Of a DNA stretch of 64,000 nucleotides, positions 11,015-19,202 are shown in pieces. A model generated the notes under the pieces. It had not been told where the DNA came from. It saw nothing but the letters and a program-made list of their open reading frames with translations, and did not search any database. Origin of the DNA: Margaritifera margaritifera (Eukaryota > Mollusca > Bivalvia > Unionida > Margaritiferidae); contig JAQPZY010001549.1 of the NCBI GenBank assembly GCA_029931535.1, forward strand, positions 2,999,001 through 3,063,000. The letters are read 5' to 3'. The position numbers were made by a program, and so were the translations under genes. Within the stretch, counting starts at the first letter, position 1. Every line of letters begins with the position of its first letter.

Positions 11015-11590
11015 ATGAGTCACGACTTGGAGTGTGATGCAGTACCATGCGATGAAACGGATTCTATATGGTTTGGCATTCCCGATTCACACGTTCAAAC
11101 GGATTCCGTAGCTTGTAACATCTTGGATTCAGGACCCTCTCCGAGTCTCACCACCACCACCACCACTCATCGACAACCCTCTAAAGAGTCAGTACGGCCT
11201 TTTTGCTTCAGTGGAAATACTAAAGGAACTGATATTGACGTTAACGACAACAAGGTCAATGTTGGTCAATATTCGCATGTCAGAATACCTGTGAGTTTAC
11301 CTGGTTATTCCAAGTATGAAAGTCGACTCGAGTCATTCAAAGACAAGTGGCCAAAATTTCTAGAAGGACCTAAACCGGAAGGTTTAGCTAGATCTGGATT
11401 TAAATACACGGGAGATGGAGATAAAGTTCAATGTTTCAGTTGTGGTGTGAAACTTCACCATTGGGAGCCTACCGACTCAGCTTACATTGAACATGCCAGA
11501 TGGTCTCCGCACTGTCACTTCTTACCTTTAGTGGCCTTAGAAGAGTACGGGTACGATGAGCCAGATGCCAAACAAAAGAAGAAGAAGTGA
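11015..11590 (+). CDS. BIR-domain (IAP-like) protein 3
   Basis: A 191-residue protein. The first ~85 residues are acidic and Ser/Thr-rich with a poly-Thr run and no recognised fold. A canonical BIR occupies ~95-170: R104, SFKDKWP, LARSGFKYTGDGDKVQCFSCG with ligands C140, C143, H160 and C167, plus the W150/D154 pair usual in IAP-antagonist-binding grooves. A basic KQKKKK tail follows. No RING is seen, so any effect would be by binding caspases or antagonists rather than by its own ubiquitin-ligase activity. It is more divergent from BIR 1/2 than those are from each other, so it is either an older duplicate or a separate capture. The frame is intact. Confidence 0.92.
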   Translation: MSHDLECDAVPCDETDSIWFGIPDSHVQTDSVACNILDSGPSPSLTTTTTTHRQPSKESVRPFCFSGNTKGTDIDVNDNKVNVGQYSHVRIPVSLPGYSKYESRLESFKDKWPKFLEGPKPEGLARSGFKYTGDGDKVQCFSCGVKLHHWEPTDSAYIEHARWSPHCHFLPLVALEEYGYDEPDAKQKKKK

Positions 11591-11601
11591 AAAAAATTTC
11601 C

Positions 11602-12657
11602 ATGGCGGAGGAGAATACTTCTTTAGAAGAATACATTACTGGTTTACCTTTGGAGTTGCAAGAACATATTTTTCAGTATATTCCTAGCTTAGAAGATTGC
11701 ATTCGTGGTTTACCTTTGGAGCTACGAGAACGGATTTACAAAGAATTTGTTCAGATTCAAGTGAAACGTAAAGAACAGTTACATCCTTTACGACATACAT
11801 GCTGTAACCATTGGTATTTGAAGGCGATAAGACATTTGATTGAGGTCGAGATATTCAAATGGTCAGACATTCATGAAAAACTAGACTTCACCTTTAAAAG
11901 ATTGGAGGGTGCCACCTACAATGTGGCAGTGGAATATAGAATTCGATGGAATGAAGTGAAGGAAAAAAATGTGACTAACAGACAAGAATACCAAAAACTG
12001 TTACAAGAACTGTCCCCTCAAGACGAATTACCTTTACGTCGTTTGAAATTAGATAGGATAATCACTCATCATAATGGATATCCTTTACCTACCGATTCCA
12101 TTTGGTTGGTGTGTGAGTATTTTGTCACCAAGAAGACCACTTTAGAAGACCGCATTCGTGACTTGCCTTTGAAGTTGCGAAAACGGATTTACGATGAGTT
12201 TGTCCAGATTCAAGTGAAACGTAAACTTCAAGTAATTCGTCGATTTCAATACTATGGCTACTTTCGCCGCATCAGAAATCTGATTCTGAACAACAACTAT
12301 CACCAGTATCGTGCAGAATACAAAAGAGAGTTACTTCTTTCCAAATCGGAAACTTTACCCAAGTACATTCGTGGTATGCCTTTGAATGTGCGCGAAAGGA
12401 TTTACCAAGAGTTTGTCAAGATCCAAGTGAAACGTAAACTCAAAGTCATTTCTCGATTTTTACACTATACCCTCTTCCAAGGTCATAGAAGAATGATTAT
12501 GGGAAACGTCTATCGCTGCTACTATCCTGAAGGAGACTGTCTCAAAAGGTACCAACCTTGTAAGCCTGGCTATAAAAACATGCCACCCAAGATACCTACC
12601 TTTGCCATCGACCCCTATAAAGAGGCGGCATGCCTGCGCTCTACACGTCACTCGTGA
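11602..12657 (+). CDS. Repeat protein with F-box-like motifs
   Basis: A 351-residue protein from ATG 11602 (Kozak context ccATGG), 11 nt after BIR 3. It contains one partial and three full copies of a motif of the form I.GLPLELRERIY.EFV.IQVKRK, at about residues 13-24, 33-54, 185-210 and 253-280. LPLELRERIY resembles the first helix of F-box or SOCS-box motifs, which recruit cullin ubiquitin ligases; the resemblance is by eye only. The spacers are helical and rich in basic and aromatic residues. Decayed copies with the same IRVKRK/IQVKRK repeats lie at 46670-47150, so this is a stable Polinton gene. Function unknown; an E3-adaptor role is a guess. Confidence 0.75.
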   Translation: MAEENTSLEEYITGLPLELQEHIFQYIPSLEDCIRGLPLELRERIYKEFVQIQVKRKEQLHPLRHTCCNHWYLKAIRHLIEVEIFKWSDIHEKLDFTFKRLEGATYNVAVEYRIRWNEVKEKNVTNRQEYQKLLQELSPQDELPLRRLKLDRIITHHNGYPLPTDSIWLVCEYFVTKKTTLEDRIRDLPLKLRKRIYDEFVQIQVKRKLQVIRRFQYYGYFRRIRNLILNNNYHQYRAEYKRELLLSKSETLPKYIRGMPLNVRERIYQEFVKIQVKRKLKVISRFLHYTLFQGHRRMIMGNVYRCYYPEGDCLKRYQPCKPGYKNMPPKIPTFAIDPYKEAACLRSTRHS

Positions 12658-12951
12658 AACGGATTCCGTGGAAGGAAATCACAGATCATGTTCAGATCTT
12701 AGAGGATTATAAACAAAGTGATACAAGAATTGTTTCCATTGAATTTTGGACGCTATGTGGTGTGTGTCTTAGTGACTTCTTATCTTGGAATTCGTTTTCC
12801 AGGACATTCGTTGTGGAATATTTTTGAGGACAAGTGTTTACCTTGGATTCTTTTGGAGGACCCGTGGTTGTTTTGGACTCAATTGTTGAGTTCAAAAAAA
12901 CAATATGACCCTGTGTTCTTCTTCGGACTTAGTAGAAGAAGAAGACTATAA
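12630..12951 (+). pseudogene. Small conserved Polinton protein of unknown function, frameshifted
   Basis: Starts at ATG 12630, overlapping the end of the F-box-like gene. Residues IPWKEITDHVQ are followed by a frameshift near 12715, after which the frame reads IQELFPLNFGRYVVCVLV...LWNIFEDK. The decayed relative at 47162-47420 starts at the equivalent ATG and preserves IP.KEV.D.VQ and IQQDDTIPVN, which supports one gene across the frameshift. The hydrophobic stretch YVVCVLVTSYLGI could be a membrane segment. No family is recognised. It overlaps the start of the next gene by ~47 nt. Confidence 0.6.
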
Positions 12952-13543
12952 AAACTTGATTTTATCAGTACACGAAAGACAAATTGTACTTAAAGCGTTG
13001 AGAGTGGTAATGAAAATCAGTGAGGAACCTCCATGTGAAGAAGACATTCGTCACACTTTATCTGTCTATAAAAAATTTCAAGAAGTGTGTATTGCTAGTG
13101 AGTTACACCAACAACTTTTCAACTGGAAAGATGTACGGCCCTGGAGAAACCTTGGTTTCCAATATTGGCTACAAGAAGTGGCTCAGTTTGCAAAGATTTG
13201 GCAACATGTTCATAAGGATCCAAAAGTGAAAAAATGGGAACCTCAATGGGAAATCCTGAAAGAGGAAAAAGAGGACCACACCGTTGTCCAAATACAACCA
13301 CCCCACCCACCCCCACCCCCCGAGGAACACAACCCTTCCTTACCGCCGCCGTCAGAGCATTCAAAAAAACAAAAGACGAGCAGAAGAATACCACACCAAG
13401 CAGTGTCTGTGTCTTTCATTACTAGGACACGAAACTATTGTCGTACATTGACTTGTTTATACGACAGTTTGATTGTTTCAGTGGGAGCCTTAATCGTGTA
13501 CCTGATAATTTTGCTTTGCTATTTTATGACTCGTTGGCTTTAA
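12905..13543 (+). CDS. Proline-rich, C-terminally anchored membrane protein
   Basis: A 212-residue protein. Residues 1-125 are mostly helical and charged. Residues 131-149 are a proline-rich linker (QPPHPPPPPEE, PSLPPPS), a basic stretch follows, and residues ~188-208 form a single hydrophobic segment (VSVGALIVYLIILLCYF) ending in TRWL. This topology fits a tail-anchored or single-pass membrane protein. A decayed homologue at 47470-47680 keeps VCIAS.LHQQ.F.WKDVR.W. No known family. Being next to the virion genes, it may be a virion or assembly membrane protein (inference). The frame is intact. Confidence 0.75.
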   Translation: MTLCSSSDLVEEEDYKNLILSVHERQIVLKALRVVMKISEEPPCEEDIRHTLSVYKKFQEVCIASELHQQLFNWKDVRPWRNLGFQYWLQEVAQFAKIWQHVHKDPKVKKWEPQWEILKEEKEDHTVVQIQPPHPPPPPEEHNPSLPPPSEHSKKQKTSRRIPHQAVSVSFITRTRNYCRTLTCLYDSLIVSVGALIVYLIILLCYFMTRWL

Positions 13544-13624
13544 TGACTTGTAAAAAAATGTTTTTGTTTGTTGTGTTGGTTTGTTCTTTAAAAAAAAAAA
13601 AAATAAATAAACGTGTATGAAACG
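13544..13624 (+). promoter_or_regulatory. Likely polyadenylation region and spacer before the ATPase gene
   Basis: Contains an A-run followed by AATAAATAAA at ~13601-13610, a plausible poly(A) signal for the upstream gene. Confidence 0.45.
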
Positions 13625-13631
13625 TATAAAA
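13625..13631 (+). promoter_or_regulatory. TATA box of the ATPase gene
   Basis: TATAAAA, 54 nt before the chosen ATG. The same 'acgtgtat..aaa..ata' and 'atgtcttg' context is kept before the decayed copy near 44325. Confidence 0.7.
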
Positions 13632-13678
13632 TGTCTTGGGTTTTTTGTCTTCTTCTCAAAAATCTTCCTACCTCAGTC

Positions 13679-14422
13679 ATGGCTACATCTTCTTCTTCTT
13701 CTGCCTCGTCTACCTCCTCGTCTTCTGTGGTTAAAGTGATTGACGAAAAGTTAGATCGTCAAAGTTGGAATGCTTTGTATCTGCGCCATCCATTTAACAT
13801 GTTGATTGCTGGACCGAGTGGTTCAGGGAAAACCGAATTTGTCAAACGTTTGATCGAACAAAAAGCTGATTTGTTTGATCATCCACCTCAACGTATCGTG
13901 TGGTGTTACAAAGAGTGGCAACCGTCTTACACGTTATTGAAAGAAAGTCAAGGAGAAACCATTTCGTTTGTGGATGGTATTCCTCACGAAGACGATGGAA
14001 TCGTGTCTGACGTGAGTCAAACCCATTTGGTTATTTTTGATGACATGTTAGGAGAAGACGAAGAAGAAATTAAACTTTGGTTTACACGAAAAGGACACCA
14101 TCGTAATGCTAGTATTGCCTACATTACTCAAAATTTATTTCAACAAAGTAAAGCCCATCGGACCATTAGTCTGAACGCCCATTACTTGGTCTTATTTAAA
14201 AGCCCCAGAGACAAATCTCAAGTACAAGTGTTAGCCAAACAGTTAGGGGCTCCTTGGCTCAATTATGCGTATGATGATGCCACTCAAACCCCTCACGAGT
14301 ATTTACTCATTGACTTAAAACCCACCACTCCTGACTATTTGAGATTTCGTGCCCAATTGTTTCACCCTTGGGGTCAAGAAGGTGGTCCTGTCATTTACAC
14401 GTCCCCTTCAACCCATTTTTAA
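13679..14422 (+). CDS. atp: Genome-packaging ATPase (A32/FtsK-HerA type)
   Basis: A 247-residue protein from ATG 13679 (context gtcATGG; upstream in-frame ATGs lie at or before the TATA box). A Ser-rich N-terminus is followed by a P-loop NTPase: Walker A GPSGSGKT at 45-52, Walker B HLVIFDDML at ~116-124, and a YITQN sensor region at ~148-152, then FKSPRDKSQ. This is the Polinton/poxvirus A32-like packaging ATPase, which drives DNA into capsids. Length and motifs look complete and the frame is intact, unlike most core genes here. Confidence 0.94.
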   Translation: MATSSSSSASSTSSSSVVKVIDEKLDRQSWNALYLRHPFNMLIAGPSGSGKTEFVKRLIEQKADLFDHPPQRIVWCYKEWQPSYTLLKESQGETISFVDGIPHEDDGIVSDVSQTHLVIFDDMLGEDEEEIKLWFTRKGHHRNASIAYITQNLFQQSKAHRTISLNAHYLVLFKSPRDKSQVQVLAKQLGAPWLNYAYDDATQTPHEYLLIDLKPTTPDYLRFRAQLFHPWGQEGGPVIYTSPSTHF

Positions 14423-14473
14423 AAAACTATAGAAACAACCTACTACGTCATTTCTGTCTCACAGTCTTTCGAG

Positions 14474-14974
14474 ATGACTTCCTTTCAACCTCATCCTTCG
14501 GCTAAATTGATTCGTGCCTTGTATGGCATCAGTCGTGAAAAAAAATGCACAAGTCCGTGCTCATTTATTAGAAGCGAGTCTTAAAGAAGTGTTATGATGG
14601 TTTACTTTGACGGCACGTCAATTACTGCAAGGCATCATTCACATCCCTCATCAAACTCAACGTTTTTTTTTCAAAAACGTAAAGGAGCATTGTCACAACT
14701 AGCTGATCCTAGAATCGATTCACGGACTAAAAAACAAATCATTTTAACCCCTGGTGGAAGTGGTTCTTTAGCAGGGGTCATGATTCGTTCCCTTTTGAAA
14801 TGGGATCCTAATGCCCAAACCAAAAAATCCAAAAAAAACTCCAAAAAAGAAGAAAAGTCCAAAGAAGAAAACCACCACCACCAAGAAAAAGAAGAAGAAA
14901 GGCAGCCCCCAGAAAAAGAAAAGTCGTGCCAAGAAGAAGAAAACAACACCTACCACAACTACCACCCGCCGTAA
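14474..14974 (+). pseudogene. Polinton core protein, first of two related copies, broken
   Basis: ATG 14474 opens a frame (MTSFQPHPSAKLIRALYGIS) that stops after ~36 codons. Matching pieces continue in other frames past an in-frame TGA near 14595 and a T-run near 14664, to KRKGALSQLADPRI...ILTPGGSGSLAGVMIRSLLKW. The layout (N-terminal helical block, 'KR' block, Gly-rich membrane-like end) parallels the intact 15493 gene, so the two are probably diverged paralogues. The last part overlaps the Lys-rich gene starting at 14811. At least three lesions are present. I infer a virion core role from the family; the biochemical function is unknown. Confidence 0.6.
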
Positions 14975-15434
14975 GAGAGGTACTGCAGCCAGGACGCAAA
15001 CGTACACCCGCAAAACACCACCACCCTTACCATCACCACCACAACAGTCCCCAATGATGATGACGAGGTCTCCTTTTGCGTCCACTTCATCCTCTTTGTC
15101 TTCTTCTTCTTCACCACCCTTTACGATGATGCCTGTCGAACCAGACTTAAGATCCGTGTTTCCTAATTTGATGCAAAAATGGAAATCTATTTCAAAAGTC
15201 ACCCCGTCGGGACCCTCGACTTCAGCTGATTTGGCCATGGCAGCAGCCGCGAACAAAGTACCGTCCCCTAAAACCAAAGTCCAAGAAAGAACTGGCGTGT
15301 TACAAAGTTTAGTGGATTTATCCAAAGAAGAATTGAGACGATTTAGTCCTTTGAAAACACCTCATCGTCGAGTGAGGCCTGTCATGAAGATGGTACGTCG
15401 TGCAGACAATCAGTGGAGACGTGTTCCAGTATAA
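14811..15434 (+). CDS. Lysine-rich, DNA-condensing-like protein
   Basis: A 207-residue protein. Residues ~1-55 are almost entirely Lys/Arg/Thr/Pro (runs such as KKKKSPKKKTTTTKKKKKK), like histone H1 tails or viral core proteins. A Ser/Pro-rich linker follows, then a C-terminal part with LRSVFPNLMQKW, LVDLSKEELRRFSP and a basic RRVRPVMKMVRR end. Likely binds and condenses element DNA in particles (inference from composition). The ATG at 14811 lies inside the preceding broken gene. The stop codon TAA is itself part of the TATA box (TATAAAATAG) for the next gene. Confidence 0.65.
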   Translation: MPKPKNPKKTPKKKKSPKKKTTTTKKKKKKGSPQKKKSRAKKKKTTPTTTTTRRKRGTAARTQTYTRKTPPPLPSPPQQSPMMMTRSPFASTSSSLSSSSSPPFTMMPVEPDLRSVFPNLMQKWKSISKVTPSGPSTSADLAMAAAANKVPSPKTKVQERTGVLQSLVDLSKEELRRFSPLKTPHRRVRPVMKMVRRADNQWRRVPV

Positions 15435-15439
15435 AATAG
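15430..15439 (+). promoter_or_regulatory. TATA box overlapping a stop codon
   Basis: TATAAAATAG spans the TAA stop of the Lys-rich gene and lies 63 nt before the ATG at 15493. Confidence 0.65.
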
Positions 15440-15492
15440 AAGGGTACCCTGCCAGAGACTTCAGACTTGTTTTTTCTACCCTACTAAAAAAG

Positions 15493-15921
15493 ATGACTCC
15501 TAAACGTATTCACCACCACCACCAAAAAAAGAAGAAAAGTAAAACCACCAAAAAAGGACGACTTCCACCTCGTCTGGCCAAACATTGGGATGTCTTGTCT
15601 GTCCTGACCAAATCCAATCCTCCCATGCGAAAACAACTCATTCAAACAGCCCCTAAAGAAATCATCGATACCGTGTGTGAATGTTGTTTGAACGTATTGA
15701 AAGGAACGGTACCTTTGTCCAAGATACAGAAACGAAAATTAGGGAAACATCGGAACGTTCTTCGTCAAATGGTGAAAAAGAAAATACCTCTTCAACAAAA
15801 GAAAAAAATGTTGGCACAACGAGGAGGATTTCTACCTATGTTGATAGGACCATCGTTAAAAATAGCAGCTCCTTTGTTAGGAACAATTGCTGGACCGCTT
15901 TTAGGAGGTGTCATGCGATAA
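15493..15921 (+). CDS. Polinton core protein with GGFLP C-terminus (pX/mu-like)
   Basis: A 142-residue protein. A His/Lys-rich N-terminus is followed by a helical domain (KQLIQTAPKEIIDTVCECC, LNVLKGTVPLSKIQKRKL), then RGGFLPMLIGPSLKIAAPLLGT and a Gly/Leu-rich hydrophobic end. This small protein is conserved across Polintons. The C-terminal RGGFLP-plus-hydrophobic segment recalls the precursor of adenovirus core protein X (mu); that comparison is by pattern only. Likely a minor virion core protein processed or bound in the capsid. The frame is intact. Confidence 0.75.
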   Translation: MTPKRIHHHHQKKKKSKTTKKGRLPPRLAKHWDVLSVLTKSNPPMRKQLIQTAPKEIIDTVCECCLNVLKGTVPLSKIQKRKLGKHRNVLRQMVKKKIPLQQKKKMLAQRGGFLPMLIGPSLKIAAPLLGTIAGPLLGGVMR

Positions 15922-15994
15922 CCAAAAAAAAAAGAAGATAAAAAGGACCACCCTTCTCTGAAAAGACCACACCTTTTTGGTACCTTTGGATGAA

Positions 15995-16596
15995 ATGGAA
16001 GGAAGAAAACTGACTTTAGTACCTTACAAACGATGGATGGAATTTCATCGTTGGAACGAACAACGGATACCTCATTTACCACCCAATCCTAATCTCAACG
16101 AGATGTCCCAGTTACAACAAGAATTACAATCCCTGATGGAACAAAACAATGTGTCAGAAACAGAAAAATCGCAACGGTACGGTCAACTTTTACAACGTCT
16201 ACAACTCTTTCGTCAAAAAGCAGTCGACGAAACAGCTCCACCCACTCTAAGAGATTTCAAAGCCCTGATGAAAAGCGAACCTAAAGTGGCTACCACTAAA
16301 ACAGACACCGGCACAGGAATGACCGTAAAAGAAGAAAAAGAAGAAGAAGAAGAATTACCTACTCTTAAAAAGAAAAAAAAGTTAGCCACACCCAGTTGGA
16401 TAAAAAAGATGTTGTCCACCCATTACCCTCAGAAAAGAAAAAGAAAGAAGTGAAGTCAGAAGTCAAAACAGAACCGATGACCCCTGTTCAATCCACATCC
16501 ACCTCCTTTACACCAGTGGCACGTCGGACACGTAAACAATCCAAAAAGATACCTCACGAAGAAAAGAGCATTGGGACTTGGTTGACTTATTCTTGA
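15995..16596 (+). CDS. Conserved Polinton minor protein (LVPY type), possible frameshift near the end
   Basis: Starts at ATG 15995 (aaATGG). The N-terminal LTLVPYKRWMEF motif, a helical middle and an acidic-then-Lys-rich region are typical of a small conserved Polinton protein of unknown function. The first frame stops at 16453 after KRKRKK. An overlapping frame continues to 16596 with protein-like sequence (KTEPMTPVQST..FTPVARRTRK). The A-rich run at 16433-16450 is a plausible frameshift site, so the true product may reach 16596. Upstream in-frame codons before 15995 lack an ATG. Confidence 0.6.
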
Positions 16597-16604
16597 GGGA
16601 AATC

Positions 16605-17724
16605 ATGGAGAAACTTTTAGCTAGCCTTTATTACAATCCTGGCCATGCTGCTGGTTACGGAGGAGTTCAAAAATTATATCGAGCTGCTAAAAGTAAATTG
16701 AAAATTGTACGTTTGCCCGAAGTACGACGATGGTTACAAGAACAATCGACGTACACGTTACACAAACCCATTCGACGTAAATTTTCTAGAAGTACCACTC
16801 AAGTGGAAGGCATCGATCATCAATGGCAAGCCGATTTAGCTGACGTCTCTCATTTGGCCACTTACAATCGTGGTCACAAATATTTGTTTTGTGTCATCGA
16901 CGTGTTTTCCAAATTTGCTTGGGTCGTGCCTTTGACCTCTAAAAGCAGTACCGAATTGGTAAGGGCCTTAAAATTGGTCTTGAAACAAAGTGGACGCCAA
17001 CCTTTACGATGGCAAACTGACAAAGGCACCGAATTTCTAAACCAAGCTTTTCAAAAAGAATTGAAACAAAGACAAATTCATTTTTTTACTACCGAAAATC
17101 CTGAAACCAAAGCCAGTATCGTGGAAAGTTTTCAAAGAACTTTGAAAGAACGCATGTGGAAATATTTTACACATCAACATACTCTCAAGTACATCGACGT
17201 GTTACCTCGTTTGGTCAAAGCGTACAATCAATCGTACCATCGTAGCATCGGATGTACCCGCGAAGAGGTCAGCCCTGAAAACGAAGTGACCGTGTTTGAT
17301 AAATTGTTTGGTTCACCCCAGAAAAAAAAAGAAGAAGAATACACCCTTGTTGGAGTTAAAGACAGGAGATTGGGTCCGCATCGGAAAAACCAAACGCACT
17401 TTTGACAAAGGTTATTTACCCAACTGGACCACCGAATTGTTTCGTGTCACTACCCCCGTGCGTGGACGTGATCCTCCCGTCTATAAATTGGAAGACATGC
17501 ACGGTGAAGTACTCAAAGGAACATTTTACGTGCCTGAGTTACAACGAGTGACTAAAAAAGAAGACACCTTGTACGACATCGAATGCATTCTCGAACAAAG
17601 AACACGGAAAGTAGGCAAACGTAGAGTAGAAGAAGTCAAAGTACGTTGGAAAGGATATCCTCCTAGTTTTGATTCTTGGATTGCTGCTTCTCAAGTCGTC
17701 GACTATAAAAGGAGAAAGAAGTAA
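16605..17724 (+). pseudogene. int: Retroviral-type integrase with chromodomain, one frameshift
   Basis: Would insert the element and create the 6-bp duplication. From ATG 16605: an N-terminal helical region (YYNPGHAAGYGGVQKLYRA), then the RNase H-fold catalytic core with D77 (WQADLAD), D139 (QTDKGTEF) and E174 (VESFQRTLKE), with 34 residues between the last two by my count. A frameshift at the A9 run (17322-17330) separates the core from an SH3-like module (GDWVRIGKTKRTFDKGYLPNW..F) and a C-terminal chromodomain (YDIECIL..KVRWKGYP..DSWI, ~17570-17720). Chromodomains steer integration to modified histones. The lesion could be a homopolymer sequencing error. The final DYKRRKK codons hold the next TATA box. 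Confidence 0.93.
17704..17712 (+). promoter_or_regulatory. TATA box inside the integrase 3' end
   Basis: TATAAAAGG encodes Tyr-Lys-Arg at the integrase C-terminus and lies 30 nt before the next ATG. A start site ~25-30 nt downstream would give an almost leaderless mRNA. Confidence 0.6.
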
Positions 17725-17733
17725 CTCAACAAC

Positions 17734-18174
17734 ATGCCATTCAACACAGCAACCACCACGACTTCAACGACTCCTTCACAGAGTTCTTCTCTTCAAGAAT
17801 TACAAAAACAACCGCTTTGGGTGTGGTGCGGAGAACGTGTGCCTAAAAATCAAATCGTCTTTTTCTGCCAAATTTTTGTAGTGTATTGTGTCATCGGAGC
17901 AGCTATTGCCAATTTGAGTTTGCAACAAGGGGACAAACAATTGTGGACCATTTTACTTAGCAGTTGCATCGGTTATCTTTTACCCAGTCCCTCTTTGAAA
18001 TTTACGACGACGACGGACAACAGTCACCACCACGGGAGTACGAGCAACGCCAGTCCACCTTCTTCTTCGTCCAGTCACCACCACAATACCAGTCCTCTTT
18101 TGGAACCTTTTAAACATCATTCTTCTGTTCACTTGAGTGACTCCTCGGACACCAGAACCACTTTGGAACTATGA
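17734..18174 (+). CDS. Conserved Polinton two-span membrane protein
   Basis: A 146-residue protein. A Thr/Ser-rich N-terminus and WVWCGERVPKNQ lead into two hydrophobic segments, ~41-62 (IVFFCQIFVVYCVIGAAIAN) and ~70-87 (LWTILLSSCIGYLLPSP). A low-complexity His/Ser-rich tail follows. The VPK.QIVFF...LSSCIGYLLP pattern is a recurrent small Polinton protein of unknown function. The tail is longer than the core needs. Its last codon overlaps the ATG of the capsid gene (ATGA overlap). Confidence 0.8.
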   Translation: MPFNTATTTTSTTPSQSSSLQELQKQPLWVWCGERVPKNQIVFFCQIFVVYCVIGAAIANLSLQQGDKQLWTILLSSCIGYLLPSPSLKFTTTTDNSHHHGSTSNASPPSSSSSHHHNTSPLLEPFKHHSSVHLSDSSDTRTTLEL

Positions 18175-19178
18175 ATGACCAATTTTATTTAACGTTACCT
18201 AGTGACAGTTCCATGGATGTGTTTCCCAACAACACCTTATGTTGTTTCACGGCCAAATTACCTCAATCCATTCAATTGGATCACGATGCTCATTGGGAAG
18301 TCAGTTTGGTAGAAATCATTCATCCTACGCAAATCATGAACATCAACAAAGGTCAAAACACTATCATTGTGGAAATCTTGAACAAAAAAGTACAAGATGA
18401 CTCGGAAAAAAATGATCCTAAAATCTGGGAAGGAGACAATAATAATCATAACATGAAGGGATCATTCAAAAAGGTCTCAGATGAAAAAGAAAAGGTCTTA
18501 GGGCAGTATACCCTGAGAATTCCTACGGGGTATTATTTTAGTTCTGGACATTTGGTGGACACTATTGAGTCCATCCTTGACAACCAATTTGGCAAAGCCT
18601 TAACTTGTAACAACAAAATTGTACGTGTCAGTTTCAATAATGTGGCACGCCGTTTCAACATTCAATTTTATATGATAGACCCAGAGAGTGGTGATGTCGT
18701 CAGCGACAAAACTGCTAAAGAAAAAGGTATACCCGAGCAGGAGAGAAGATTCATGACCATTGAATTTTCTCCTGGGTTGTATGCTATTTTGGGTGGAAAC
18801 AAAGAGTATACCAATCGAAAAGTTTCAACCAACATAGAATTCGCAGATGCTTTTCGTACCCCTATCGAAGTGAACATTGGACTGAATTTAATGTTTGTGT
18901 ACTCCGATGTGGTGGAGTACAACGTGGTGGGCCACACAGCTGCTCCCTTACTAAGAGTCATTCCTTTCAAAGTGGATACTGCTGCTGGTGCGTACGAAGA
19001 AGGTGGAAACACGTTTCACGTTCACCGTGAATTTGTACACCTTCATTATCTTCCAGTCAGTAAATCGTATTTTGACAGTGTCAACATTAGTATAAAAGGA
19101 GATTTATGACAAAGTGTACCATTCATTGACAAAGGAAAAGTCACGGTGAAACTACATTTTCGAAAAAAGGTTCTCTAA
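18171..19178 (+). pseudogene. px: Minor capsid (penton-like) protein, premature TGA near the end
   Basis: Starts FYLTLPSDSSMDVFPNNT, followed by FTAKLPQSIQL and WEVSLVEIIHP, the typical start of the Polinton minor capsid protein (single jelly-roll, penton-like). The body continues with IRIPTGYY-like, FNIQFY and FRTPIEVNIGLN.MFVYSD blocks. A TGA at 19107-19109 is followed in the same frame by 22 further codons including GKVTVKLHFR, a C-terminal motif expected in the family, before TAA at 19176. The stop is therefore a recent lesion that removes only the tail. I assign 'minor capsid' from pattern memory of the family, not from structure. Confidence 0.72.
19091..19099 (+). promoter_or_regulatory. 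TATA box inside the minor capsid gene 3' end
   Basis: TATAAAAGG, 112 nt before the next ATG at 19203, within codons for Ile-Lys-Gly. Confidence 0.45.
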
Positions 19179-19202
19179 CGTCTTGTAACATCCCAAAAAA
19201 AA

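Noticed and set aside
13262..13330. CCACCC-rich tract as a regulatory or G-quadruplex element
   Set aside because: It codes for the proline-rich linker of an intact gene; no independent evidence of another role.
14768..15325. 185-codon minus-strand hydrophobic/Gly-rich frame
   Set aside because: Antisense of the Lys-rich gene; composition mirrors the plus-strand low-complexity codons.
15942..15956. 'aaaaaggaccaccc' near 15945 as another histone-type stem-loop
   Set aside because: Only the 3' arm is present; there is no matching GGTCC 5' arm upstream.
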